Assembly (NCBI GenBank): GCA_050262155.1
Contig: CP189843.1
Span: 496,001-560,000, forward strand
Direction: 5' to 3'
DNA: 64,000 nt
Source: Parvimonas sp000223315
GTDB lineage: Bacteria; Bacillota; Clostridia; Tissierellales; Peptoniphilaceae
Made by a program: the position numbers and the translations under genes. The notes under the pieces are model-generated. The model had not been told where the DNA came from. It made no database searches and saw nothing but the letters and a program-made list of their open reading frames with translations. Positions 1-10,400 of this stretch are shown here, piece after piece. Positions within the stretch are counted from its first letter, which is position 1; each line of letters starts with the position of its first letter.

Positions 1-2
1 AG

Positions 3-739
3 TTTTCTAAAATAAGTAAAATTTTTGATTGTTTAAATAAATTATCTGAAAAGTTTTCTAATATTTCTTATGAAGATATTGGAATTTTAAATGACAAGTT
101 TTGTTATAGAATTATTCCTTTTATTATTGATGAAAAAAAATAATTTGACTGATGAAGAGTCTTATAATATAGGCTTTAAAATTGGAATTTATTTTTGAAT
201 ATCATAAAAGTTTTCAAGGCTGTGATTGTGGTAGATGGAATAAGCATTACAATTATAGGATAAATAAATTTTTGCATAAATATGGTCTTGGTCAGTATAG
301 AGGAAATCTTGATTATGTTCTTTTAGATTTTTTGGAAAGAAATAAATATTGCTTAAAAGATAGGACTTGTACTACTATTATAGGACTTAACGGCCTTGAG
401 GATATTAAAATTACAAAAGATGGAAAATTTCAAATTGTAGAGGAATATAAAATTTTAAGATCAGATTCTTATTTTGAGTTTAGGAATTTGAATTTATATT
501 ATAATAATACAAATTTATTAACTGGAATTGTTGACGGATATTTTGACAATAATGTTCCCAGAATGTTTTTCAAGCTTTTGGGTGTATATACTATAATTGA
601 AAATTTATATGATATTTTTGTTGAAAATAAAGATGTAGATGATGAAATTATAAATGAAAAGATAAAAAAGATTAATGATATTTATGACGGATTTTCGAGT
701 ATATATCCTATTTGGTATTTGAAAAACAAAAAATTTTAA
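3..739 (+). pseudogene. Unrecognised gene, 5' end outside window, two frameshifts
   Basis: I do not recognise the product. Three overlapping reading frames join into one protein if one A is removed from the A8 run at 133-140 and one T from the T5 run at 192-196. The frame open from base 3 ends at 143, the next runs 130-198, and the last, with an apparent TTG start at 182, runs to 739. The TTG has no ribosome site, which supports its being interior. The joined product is acidic, rich in aromatic residues, has a CDCG motif early in the last part and shows no membrane segment. It lies 16 bases upstream of the broken apbE gene. The repair is inference; sequencing error at homopolymers is the main alternative. 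Confidence 0.55.
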
Positions 740-755
740 TAGAAGTTGGAGAAAT

Positions 756-1901
756 ATGAAGAGATTTAATAGAAGTGTTATAGGATTGTTATTATTTTGT
801 TTGGTTTTTGGAGCTTGTTCAAAACAAAGTAAAGACGTAGATTCTAAAAATGAGATTAAAAAGAATGAGAGTACAAGTTTTAAGAAATTCTCAAAATCTT
901 TTTTTGGCGTTTTTGATACAGATATAGCATTTAGTGCTTATTGTGAGAATGAAGAGGAATTTAATAAATATTTTAAAGTATTGGAAGAAGATATGAAAAG
1001 GTATCACAACCTTTACAATTCTTTTGAAAATGCAAGCGAAAATAATATAAAATCTATAAATGACAATGCCGGAAAAGAACCTGTAAAGGTTGATAAAGAG
1101 ATTATAGAGCTGTTGGAATTTTCTATTGAAAATTACAAAAAATTATCTGATAAAAATAATATTGCTCTAGGAAGTATATAACAGAGCTTTGGAGAGCTGA
1201 AAAAGATTCTGCAGTTAATCTTAAAGGAAAACTTCCTGATGAAAACAAAATAAAAGAGGGATTAAAACATACAGATATTAATAATATTGTAATTGATAAG
1301 GAAAAGAGTACGGTTTTTATAAAAGATAAGGATATGAAGCTAGATGTTGGGGCTATTGCAAAGGGTTATTCAGTTGAAAAAGTTATGAATAAATTAAAAT
1401 CAATGGGATTAAAATCTGCAATAATTTCAGCTGGAGGAAATGTAAAAGCAATTGGAAGTCCTTTAGAAAAAGATAAAAATAAATGGGGAATAGGAATTCA
1501 AGATCCAAAGTTTGATTCTGACAAAGTTGATATTAAAGAGGTTATTTATACTGATGAAACTTGTGCAGTAACGAGTGGTGATTATCAAAGATTTTATTTT
1601 GTAGGAGATAAAGCATATAATCATATTATTGATCCAAAAACCGGTTATCCTAAAGATAAAATTAAAAGTGTAACAGTTTTTATGTAATGATTCCGGTCTT
1701 GCAGATTTTCTATCAACTAGTTTATTTTTAATGGATGTTGAAGAAGGAAAAAAACTTTTGGAAAAAGTAAATGGAGCAGAGGCTTATTGGATACTTTCTG
1801 ACGGAAGTGTACATTATACTGAAAAAAAAAATGGAAAAATTGTTAAAAAAAGTAGGGAGCTACAAATAAATAAAGTTAATTATATATCAAAGTTAGGTTA
1901 G
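756..1901 (+). pseudogene. apbE: FAD:protein FMN transferase ApbE, broken by two frameshifts
   Basis: ApbE proteins are exported lipoproteins that attach FMN to threonines of membrane flavoproteins such as NqrB and RnfG. The start at 756 has a GGAG site and encodes a lipoprotein signal with lipobox FGAC. Family motifs are present but in three frames: an N-terminal part to 1183, then a part with DVGAIAKGYS, ISAGGN and HIIDPKTGYP to 1687, then a C-terminal part beginning CNDSGLADFLST and ending at 1901. Removing one TA unit from the TATATA tract near 1178 restores LGSITELW, and removing one T from the run near 1676-1681 restores the second join. As written the gene cannot make a full enzyme. 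No flavoprotein partner is in the window. Confidence 0.85.
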
Positions 1902-1922
1902 GATTCTTTCCTAGCTTTTTTT
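1897..1922 (+). terminator. Intrinsic terminator after apbE
   Basis: A 7-bp stem GTTAGGA/TCCTAGC (one G-T pair) with loop TTCTT is followed by seven T. It overlaps the apbE stop codon. Confidence 0.75.
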
Positions 1923-1995
1923 ATGTTTGTTTGAATTAATAATAAGGTTTTTACAATAAGAGCATAAAAATAATAAAAAAATTTTAAAAAAAGTA

Positions 1996-2024
1996 TTGAA
2001 CATTGTTCATAAAAGTGCTATAAT
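1996..2024 (+). promoter_or_regulatory. Promoter of the tetR-MMPL operon
   Basis: TTGAAC at 1996-2001 and TATAAT at 2019-2024 are separated by 17 bases. The -35 box lies inside the first operator palindrome, so a bound repressor would block RNA polymerase. Confidence 0.75.
1997..2009 (+). promoter_or_regulatory. Operator 1, perfect palindrome TGAACATTGTTCA
   Basis: A perfect 13-bp inverted repeat overlaps the -35 box. An identical copy lies 45 bp downstream. Its position ahead of a tetR-type gene indicates autoregulation, which is inference from family habit. Confidence 0.75.
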
Positions 2025-2041
2025 ATTCAATGTAAAAATAA

Positions 2042-2054
2042 TGAACATTGTTCA
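2042..2054 (+). promoter_or_regulatory. Operator 2, perfect palindrome TGAACATTGTTCA
   Basis: This is the second identical copy, about 11 bases after the expected transcription start and just ahead of the AAGGAGA ribosome site at 2064-2070. Confidence 0.75.
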
Positions 2055-2075
2055 GTTTATAAAAAGGAGAGAATT

Positions 2076-2680
2076 ATGACTAATATTAAAGATAAAAAAA
2101 TGAGTAAAGAATATAAAATTATTCAAGCCGCACTTGATATATTTCAGGAAAAAGGATATGAGAAAACGACGATTAGAGATTAGATATTATGTTAAAAACT
2201 GAGTTTGGGTTGGGAACTTTTTATTTATATTTTAAAAGTAAACAAGATTTAAAAGAAAAAATAATTTTAGACAAAGCAATGGATTTAGTTGTTCATGCTG
2301 AAAATAAATGTATTCATACTGATTCTGTTGAAAGATATATTTGTTTTTTAAATTATATTATTGATTATTTGATTGAAAATCCATTCGATTTAGAGCTAAT
2401 ATCTCAAAATATTAATTGGACTTTATATACAAAGATTGAAAATGATAAAAGATTTATAGAGGCTGATACAACTTTAAAGTTTATACTTAGTAAGTATGAG
2501 AAGTTGTTTTCACATAAATATTCTTATTCACAAAAGTTATATATCCTTTCATTAACCATAGAAATAGTAATTTCTACTTGTAAGAGTGCAATTATGAAAG
2601 ATTCTATTTTATCAATTGATGAAATGAAAGCTGTTTTATTTGAAGTAATAAAAAAAATATTGATAAGTAATGGAGATTAA
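2076..2680 (+). pseudogene. TetR-family regulator, broken in its DNA-binding domain
   Basis: TetR proteins are dimeric repressors with an N-terminal helix-turn-helix and a C-terminal ligand pocket. The start at 2076 has AAGGAGA and encodes a typical N-terminus (EKGYEKTTIRD), then a TAG stop at 2181. The rest resumes in another frame from about 2184 (DIMLKTEFGLGTFYLYFKSK), giving the standard TetR continuation. The join needs removal of 5 bases from an ATTAGAG/ATTAGAT near-duplication. Translation could restart at ATG 2189, but that product lacks helices 1-2 of the HTH. The gene ends inside the ribosome-site region of the MMPL gene, so it is co-transcribed with it. Loss of function would leave the pump operon unrepressed. 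Confidence 0.85.
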
Positions 2681-2681
2681 T

Positions 2682-4736
2682 ATGAGAAAATTTACAAAAT
2701 TTATTTCACACCATCCAAGACTTGTGTTATTAATAATGACAATGTTATTGATTCCGTCAATAATAAGTTACAAAAATACGGGAGTAAATTATAATATTCT
2801 TTCATATTTACCTGCTGATTTAAAATCTACTCAAGGACAAAATATTTTAGATAAAGATTTTAAAAATGCAGCTACAGTAATGGTAATTTTAGATGGTAGT
2901 GATAGAGATGCTGAAGAGTTAAAAAAAGAAATAATGAAAATAGATGGTGTAGAAGATGTTATTTCAAGAACATCAATAATTGGAGATTCTATTCCCAGTG
3001 ATTTTTTACCGGATAAAATTAAGAATATTTTTTATTCCAAAGGAAGTACATTGATGATGGTAAAGTTTAATGAACCGGCTTCATCATTCAAAACTATGAA
3101 TGCTATCGAAAGCATAAGAAATATTCAATCAAATAAAAAATATTTGAGTGGAGTAAGTTCACTAGTCAAAGATACAAAGGATTTAATAGATAAAGAGACT
3201 GTTATTTATGTCGGGCTAGCAATTGTTTTAGGCTTGATTATATTGAGTATTACTAATGAATCTACTGTTATTCCTTTTGTGTTTATGTTAACAATAGGAT
3301 ATGCGGTTATTTATAATTTTGGAACTAATATATTTTTGGGAGAGATATCGTATTTAACCAAAGCTATTGCAGCTGTTCTTCAATTAGCAGTAACAATGGA
3401 TTATTCAATTTTTTTATATCACAGGTATGTTGAAGAAAAGAAAAAAAGAAATAGTCGTAATGAAGCTATGGATAGGGCAATTCAAAATACATTCACTTCC
3501 TTATTTTCATCTTCACTTACAACAATTGCCGGATTTTTGGTTTTGATTTTAATGAGATTAACATTAGGAAAAGATATTGGACTTGTAATGGCTAAAGGAG
3601 TTCTAATCGGTTTGTTATGTACAGTAATTGTACTTCCACCGATGCTTTTAATTGCGGAAAAAGCTGTAAATAGATATAATCATAAGGTTTTGTTACCTTC
3701 ATTTAATCGATTAGCTGATTTTGATATTAATAAAAGAAAAATTTTAGCATTAGTATTTATATTGCTTTTTATACCTGCTATTATAGGTTCTAATAATACA
3801 AAACTTTATTACAATCTTGATAGATCTTTACCACAAGATTTAGATTCAATTATTTCGCTAAATAAAATGAAAAAAGATTATAATATGGCAAGTACACATT
3901 TTATTATTGTTAAAGAAGATTTATCAAACTCAAATTTAACTTCTATGATTGATGAATTAGAAAAAGTAGATGGAATTAATAGTGTATTGAGTACACATTC
4001 TGTAACTGGAGTTACTTTACCTGCTGAGTTTTTGCCTGATAAATTAAGAGATAATTTTGTGAAGAATGGCTATCAAATGATAATGATAAATTCGGAATAT
4101 CAAACCGCATCACCTGAAGTTAATAGACAAATAGAAAAAATCAGAAATATTATTTCAAAATATGATGATGAAGGATATCTAACAGGAGAAGCGGTATTGA
4201 CCGATGATTTGACAGAAGTTTCAGAAAAAGACTTCAAAATGGTAAATATTGCTTCCATAATTACCGTATTTATAATTATAGCAGTTGCATTTAAGTCTAT
4301 TGGAATACCAATTATCTTAATATCTGCAATAGAATTGGCTATTCAGATTAATATGGCTATTCCTTATTATTTAGGTCAGACTATTCCATTTATCACATCA
4401 ATAATAATAGGAGTAATTCAATTAGGATCAACTATAGATTATTCAATTTTGATGACTGACAGATTTTTACATGAATATAGAAAGACAAAAGATTTAAATA
4501 ATTCTTTGAGAGTTTCTGTAAAAGAAACTTCCAAGTCAATAGTAACAAGCGCATTATCTTTTATGGCTGCAACTATTGGAGTAGGACTTTATTCAAAAAT
4601 GGAAATAGTATCTACAATATGTATGTTTTTAGCCAGAGGTGCTATTATAAGTATGTTAGTAATAATAATTTTATTACCGGCTATATTGAGTGTAACTTTT
4701 CCATTTATTAAAAAAACAACAAAAAATTTAGTATAG
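2682..4736 (+). CDS. MMPL-family RND-type transporter
   Basis: This is a membrane export pump of the MMPL/RND superfamily, usually driven by the proton gradient and moving hydrophobic compounds or lipids. The 684-residue protein has the expected internal duplication: each half has one membrane helix, an outer domain and five further helices. The paired motifs TMDYSIFLYHRYVEE and STIDYSILMTDRF in the two halves carry the Asp-Tyr pair used in proton relay. An upstream ATG at 2670 is in frame, but GGAG at 2672-2675 fits ATG 2682. It follows the broken TetR gene, and a secreted heptad-repeat protein follows 14 bases later. Substrate is unknown; multidrug efflux is one possibility. Confidence 0.9.
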   Translation: MRKFTKFISHHPRLVLLIMTMLLIPSIISYKNTGVNYNILSYLPADLKSTQGQNILDKDFKNAATVMVILDGSDRDAEELKKEIMKIDGVEDVISRTSIIGDSIPSDFLPDKIKNIFYSKGSTLMMVKFNEPASSFKTMNAIESIRNIQSNKKYLSGVSSLVKDTKDLIDKETVIYVGLAIVLGLIILSITNESTVIPFVFMLTIGYAVIYNFGTNIFLGEISYLTKAIAAVLQLAVTMDYSIFLYHRYVEEKKKRNSRNEAMDRAIQNTFTSLFSSSLTTIAGFLVLILMRLTLGKDIGLVMAKGVLIGLLCTVIVLPPMLLIAEKAVNRYNHKVLLPSFNRLADFDINKRKILALVFILLFIPAIIGSNNTKLYYNLDRSLPQDLDSIISLNKMKKDYNMASTHFIIVKEDLSNSNLTSMIDELEKVDGINSVLSTHSVTGVTLPAEFLPDKLRDNFVKNGYQMIMINSEYQTASPEVNRQIEKIRNIISKYDDEGYLTGEAVLTDDLTEVSEKDFKMVNIASIITVFIIIAVAFKSIGIPIILISAIELAIQINMAIPYYLGQTIPFITSIIIGVIQLGSTIDYSILMTDRFLHEYRKTKDLNNSLRVSVKETSKSIVTSALSFMAATIGVGLYSKMEIVSTICMFLARGAIISMLVIIILLPAILSVTFPFIKKTTKNLV

Positions 4737-4750
4737 AGGAGAGGATGATA

Positions 4751-7081
4751 ATGAATAAAAAATTTCAAAAAATTGTAGCATTAAGTTTGCTTTTTTCAAT
4801 GGTTATTGTGAATGTTTCATTTGCACAAGAAAATAATGTAATTAAGAAAAGCGAAACGGTTTATGTAACAGTAGATGGAAATGAAGTCAAAGATAAAACA
4901 GTATCAGTTTGGTTAAATTCCAATAAAAATATAAAAGTAAAAGATAAATCCAATTTAAAAGAGGTAAAAAATTTAAAAACAGATGAAAAAGTTTTAGGAA
5001 AAAATGGATATTTAAACTGGAACGAAGATAAAAAAGATATATATTATCAAGGAAAAACCGATAAAGATTTACCTGTAGAGTTGACTGTAAAATATTATTT
5101 GGATAATAAAGAAATTAAAAATTCTGAATTAGAAGGAAAAACCGGACATTTAAAGATAGTTTTAAGTTCTAAAAACAATAGATATGAAACAAAAAATATA
5201 AACGGAAAAAATAAAGAGGTATATTCACCATATATCGTGGCAACAGCTATGATTTTTAGTGATGATAAAGTAAGCGATATAAAATCAGATGATGTAAAAA
5301 TAGTTAAAGATGGTAAAAATCAAATAGTAACATCAATTTTAACTCCCGGATTGAAGCAAAATTTTGAAGATATTTTAAAAGAAAAAGATTTAAAGCTATT
5401 TAAAGACACAATTTCATTGGAAATGGAAATAAAAAATTACAAACCGATAGAAATCTATTCAGTTATTACAAATGAATTATTCCAAGAAAAGAAAAATATT
5501 GATTCACTTGATAAATTAAAGGATGGGATAAAACAATTAGAAGATAATTCACAAAAATTATTTGATGCTTCTGTTAAGTTAGCCGAAGGGCAAGACAAAT
5601 TGAATAATGGAATTGGTCAAATGCAAAGCGGAGTAAAAAAACTCTATTCAGGAACAGAAAAATTATCTGATTCAATGAAAGCGATTAAGAGTAAATTTGA
5701 TTCTCTAGAACCAAAAGTTGGAGTAATTCAAAAGTATATTTCTGAAATGTATGAAGGCAGTGTGAAACTATTTAACGGAGTAAATATTTATACAGGAGCT
5801 GTAGGTGAAATAAATAAAAATGTTGAAAAAATTCAATATGGAGCAACTCAACTTGCTAAAGGCTCAAGTGATTTAGATAATGGAGTTGGAAGGTTAAAAT
5901 ATGCTACTGGAAAAATGAAAGTTGGAACTAAAAAACTTGATAATATAATTGCTCAAAAGGATGAATTATTAAATAAGTCATCACAATTATCTCAAGGATT
6001 GACTAATTTAGGAAGTAGCTATGGAACATTAGTCTCCGGAATCGAACAAATTTCAAAAAAATCTACTGAATTAAAAAATTCAACTCAAGAATTTAATAGT
6101 AAATTTCACCAAGTTGAAAATTCAATAAAAAACTTAAATTCTAATATTTCTTTAGAAAATGATATTAAATATTTAGAAGCAAAAGCTAATAATATTCAAA
6201 AAGTCATTGATGATTTATCAAACAAAAATAAAGATGGAAGTTTGACATCTGAAATATCCATTTTAAATAAAACAAAAAATGATTTGTTAAATGAATCAAA
6301 AACTTTAAAATCAAAACAATCAGCTTTAGCTAAAGTAAATACTTTAGGACAAACTATGTCAAAACTGGTAACTAATTCAGATATGCTACTAAAAGGCAAT
6401 ACCGATTTATCAAATGCTTTATCAAATGTTTATGAAAAGATGAATGAGACAAAATCACAATTGGAAAAATCTTCTTTAGAATTAAACAAAGGACTTTCAA
6501 AAATAACAGAAAGTTTGAAAGGCGATGACTTGAATATTTTAAAATCATCAATTGAACAATTAGATGGAGCAACCGGAAAAATTAAAACTGGAACTGAAAG
6601 TTTAAAATCAGCTACTAATCAAAATAAAGTTGCAATGGGAATGTTACAATCAGCGATGAGTAAATTAGATGAAAATTCTAATTCTTTAAAGAATGGTTCT
6701 GGGCAATTAGCTAATGGATTAGGTGAATTTAAAACACAATCTCAAATTTTAAACTCATTATCTAAATTCAAAGAACAAGCTATTATTCCATTTTCAAATG
6801 CTATTAATTCACTTAATGAAGGACTTAAAAAAATGGATTCAAGTACTGATCAATTAAAAGAAGGTAGTGATAAATTGACTTCATCACAAAAAGAATTTAA
6901 TTCAAAATTAGGAGAATTTAAACAAAAGGGAATTGATGAATTGGGAAGCAAAACAAAAAATATAATCACATTCAAAGATATTATAGATGTAATGTTTGGG
7001 ATGTCCAAACAAAATGCATCACTTACAGGAACAGATGATAACTTTGACACAAAATCTAGAATTATAGAAAAAATAAAATAA
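4751..7081 (+). CDS. Secreted coiled-coil protein with Leu-x-x-Gly heptads
   Basis: The 776-residue product has a clear signal peptide (residues 1-26, ending SFA-QE) and no other membrane helix. After a beta-rich N-terminal third come long coiled coils with repeats of the form LxxGxxxLxxG, for example LAEGQDKLNNGIGQM and LKNGSGQLANGLGEF. The same repeat type is found in YhgE/Pip-like membrane proteins and in partners of MMPL pumps. The start at 4751 is preferred over ATG 4745 because GAGGAG at 4736-4741 is then 9 bases away. Placement directly after the MMPL gene suggests an extracytoplasmic adaptor or periplasm-spanning partner of the pump. That role is inferred and not established for this protein. 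Confidence 0.75.
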   Translation: MNKKFQKIVALSLLFSMVIVNVSFAQENNVIKKSETVYVTVDGNEVKDKTVSVWLNSNKNIKVKDKSNLKEVKNLKTDEKVLGKNGYLNWNEDKKDIYYQGKTDKDLPVELTVKYYLDNKEIKNSELEGKTGHLKIVLSSKNNRYETKNINGKNKEVYSPYIVATAMIFSDDKVSDIKSDDVKIVKDGKNQIVTSILTPGLKQNFEDILKEKDLKLFKDTISLEMEIKNYKPIEIYSVITNELFQEKKNIDSLDKLKDGIKQLEDNSQKLFDASVKLAEGQDKLNNGIGQMQSGVKKLYSGTEKLSDSMKAIKSKFDSLEPKVGVIQKYISEMYEGSVKLFNGVNIYTGAVGEINKNVEKIQYGATQLAKGSSDLDNGVGRLKYATGKMKVGTKKLDNIIAQKDELLNKSSQLSQGLTNLGSSYGTLVSGIEQISKKSTELKNSTQEFNSKFHQVENSIKNLNSNISLENDIKYLEAKANNIQKVIDDLSNKNKDGSLTSEISILNKTKNDLLNESKTLKSKQSALAKVNTLGQTMSKLVTNSDMLLKGNTDLSNALSNVYEKMNETKSQLEKSSLELNKGLSKITESLKGDDLNILKSSIEQLDGATGKIKTGTESLKSATNQNKVAMGMLQSAMSKLDENSNSLKNGSGQLANGLGEFKTQSQILNSLSKFKEQAIIPFSNAINSLNEGLKKMDSSTDQLKEGSDKLTSSQKEFNSKLGEFKQKGIDELGSKTKNIITFKDIIDVMFGMSKQNASLTGTDDNFDTKSRIIEKIK

Positions 7082-7100
7082 AAGTTATAATAAAAAATGA

Positions 7101-7139
7101 AAACCCCTAAAAACTTATAAAAAGGATTAGGGGTTTTTT
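7101..7139 (+). terminator. Terminator of the tetR-MMPL operon
   Basis: AAACCCCTAA and TTAGGGGTTT form a perfect 10-bp stem around an AT-rich loop, followed by T residues. The A-run on the other side could make it work on both strands. Confidence 0.85.
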
Positions 7140-7370
7140 ATATAAAAAAATTTTTTATATTCTTTTCAATTATTTGTGTTTTAAAAGTGGAATAATTTTA
7201 TATAAAATTTATTTATAATTTATTATAAATTTGAAAAAATATTTATAAGAGTCAGTATTCATCAATCTTAGTAAATTCAAATAATACTTCAACTGAGAAT
7301 ATTTACTTATATCTATTATTTTTTAAATTAAAATTAAATAGTTATAATACAAGATAAAATAACTAATAAA

Positions 7371-7399
7371 TTGACAAAGAATTTCTACTATGATAAAAT
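7371..7399 (+). promoter_or_regulatory. Promoter of the BspA-like surface protein gene
   Basis: A consensus TTGACA at 7371-7376 and TAAAAT at 7394-7399 are 17 bases apart, with TG at 7391-7392 giving an extended -10. Transcription should start near 7406, leaving a leader of only about 16 bases that is almost all ribosome site (AAGGAGG, 7407-7413). Confidence 0.8.
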
Positions 7400-7421
7400 T
7401 CCTTTTAAGGAGGATATTAAA

Positions 7422-10400
7422 ATGAAAATCAAAAAAATTTTATCTTATGTAGCATTACTTTCGATTTTATTGACTGTAATGCCAATTAGCAGTTTTGCTA
7501 ATGAACCGGTGTCGGTTGTTAGAAACTATACTGACGAAAGTAAATTTGTATTTGACGAAAATACAAATACAATAACGAAATTTACAGGCGATGAAACAGA
7601 TATAGTTATACCTGCAAAAATCAATGGTGTAGATGTTAAAGCCATTGGTAAAGTGGCTTTTAAAGGGAAAAAAATAAAGTCAGTTGTTTTAAATGAGGGA
7701 ATGGAAATTATAGGTAATGGTGCTTTTGCAGGTGTTACAACTTTAGAAAAAATAAATTTCCCATCAACTTTAAAGAAAATTGATGATATGGCTTTTGTAA
7801 AAACATCATTGAAAGAATTGAAATTAAATGAAGGTTTGCAAGTAATAGGTAAAAGAGCATTTTCGAATTGTTCTTCTTTACAAAAAATTAATCTTCCTAA
7901 TTCTTTGACTAAAATTTCCGATAATGCCTTTGAAAAATGTAAAATCTCTAATGATGTTGTATTTGGAGAAAATTTAGGACATGTAGGACATAAAGTTTTT
8001 TCCGGTAATGGTAATGATATAAATATTAGTATTTCAAAGAATGGAAATAAATTATTCCTACACGATGAACTATTCTTGAAAAATCAAAATGAGTTAAATA
8101 TTCCGCACGGAAGAGAAATTATGCTTTTTGTAAGAGCTTTTTGTGATGGCTCTTGTAGTAGTTCTAGAAAAATAACTTTAGATTGCGGAGAAATAAAAGT
8201 TAATGAAAGTGACTCTAAAGAAGAAATAATTAAAAAATTAAAAGATAAAATTAAACTTACATCTGGATTTGTAAAAATAGGTGGTGCAAGTGATGGTTCT
8301 TTGGATGAGTATTTTGAAACAGAAATAAATTATGATGTCAATGAAAGCATATCTGATGGTTCAATTATTTCAGGCAAATTCAAAAAGTTTAAAGATGGAG
8401 CTTATGTAAAAGCAAATCAAAACAAAGAATTAATAGAATCTGTATTGGATAGATACGAAATAAAGGTAAAAGTTAAAGTTATTTCTAATAATAAAGAATT
8501 TAATGCTGAAGACTTTAATTATGAAGATGTAAAAAGTAAAATAATTTCAAAAAGAAGTTACTTTGGAATTTCAGGTTTTTCAGAAAAAGGTCTTGAAAAA
8601 TTAAAGACAAATAAAGATTTGGTAATTCCTAAAACTGTTATAATTAAAGAAAATGGTGCTGATGTTGAGAAGAGAATAGAAGGTATTTGTTCTAAGGCGT
8701 TTGAAAATAAAGAACTTAATTCAGTTAAGATAAATATTTCAGAAGGATACAATGAATACATAATCGATACGGGAGCTTTTCAAAAGAATAATTTAAAAGA
8801 GTTTGAAATTCCTGATGGTGTTAAATTTATAGAATCCTATGCTTTTAAGAATAATAAAATTAAAAAACTATTTATTCCACAAACTGTTGTAAAAGTTGGA
8901 AATGAAAGCTTTGCGTATAATGAGATTGAAGAGCTTAAAGTTTCAGATAGTGTATCTCTATTTCAATTTGACTCTTTCAGTTTTGCTCACAATAAAATTA
9001 AAGAGGTAGATTTGCCATTTAGTATATTTAAACTTCTTCAAAATGTATTTGTTGAAAATACCGGAAATGAAGACGGAAAAGTCATTTTATACACAAGAAA
9101 TAAAAAACATTTGGAAACTTCTACTTATATCAATCCACATAGTGATTATCATAGATTTGTTTTAGTTGGTAAAGATGTTAACCGTAATAGACTTCAAAAA
9201 ATACTTGAAATAGCTAAAGAGTTGGATAAATCGGACTATGAAGCTACAAGTTTTGAAAAATTAGAAAATATTTATTCAGAAGCGAAAGCTATTATGTTAA
9301 ATCATAATTCAACACAAAAAGATATTGATGAAATAACAAAAAGTTTAAGTAAAGCAATCGAAAATTTGGTTCCAAATGGTGCAAATAAAAAGGCATTAAT
9401 AAAAAATATTTCAAGATTAAGTAATATTAATAAAATTCTATATACAGAAGACTCATATAATAAGTTTATAGAAGAACTTGAAAAAGCAAAGCTTGTAGTA
9501 AAAGATGCTTCAGCTAAACAAGATGATATTGATAAAGCACTATTGGAGTTATTAAAAGCGGAAGGAAAACTTGTTTTAAGTGAAGAAGCAAAATATAATA
9601 AGAATGATTTTATTTTTGAAGGAACTAAGATAGTTGGTTTTTCAGAGCTTGGTAAGGAAAAATCAGAATACAATAAAAATTTAGTTATTCCTAATCAAAA
9701 CAAAAATGGAGAGGCTATAACGGAAATTGGCGACAATGCTTTTGAATATACAGGAGAGTATGAATATACAACAGATACCGGAGAATCTTTAAATGGTCTT
9801 TTAAGTGTTGAAATTCCAAAAACAGTAAAGAAAATAGGTAAAAGTGCTTTTCAAAAGAATAAGTTAAAGGAAGTTATCTTACCTGAAGGATTGGAAGAAA
9901 TAGGAACTCTTGCATTTAATGGTAATGAATTGATAAGCATTGAAATACCGGATTCAGTTGTTAAAATGGGAGAGGGAACTTTTTCATTAAATAATATTTC
10001 TTATGCAAAACTTTCAAAAAATATGAAAACTGTACCAAATGGTATTTTTTCAAGAAATCTTAATTTGAAAAACATAGATATTCCTGATGGTGTAGAAACA
10101 ATCGGTCAATCAGCTTTTTCAGGTTGTCCATTGGAAAGCATAAATATTCCAAACACCGTAAAAACAATAGGAAGATATGCATTTTTATCACATAGAATTA
10201 CAACTCTTGAAATACCATCATCAGTTGAAACTATTGAAGATCAAGCTTTTGCTTCAAATAAAAAATTCAGATATTTAAAAAATTTGATATTAAATGAGGG
10301 ACTCAAAACAATAGGAAAAGACGCATTCAAAAGTTGTCTAATTGAAGAAGTTGTTATTCCATCAAGTCTAACATTTTTAGACAAGAATGCTTTTAATGAC

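Larger units (their letters stand above)
7082..7421. other. Intergenic region, 340 bases
   Basis: It holds the terminator at 7101-7139 and the promoter at 7371-7399. The very AT-rich stretch between them has a possible second -10 (TATAAT at 7343-7348) without a good -35. I see no gene or RNA motif in it. Confidence 0.6.

Noticed and set aside
2670..2681. Upstream ATG for the MMPL gene
   Set aside because: It overlaps the ribosome site used for ATG 2682 and has none of its own.
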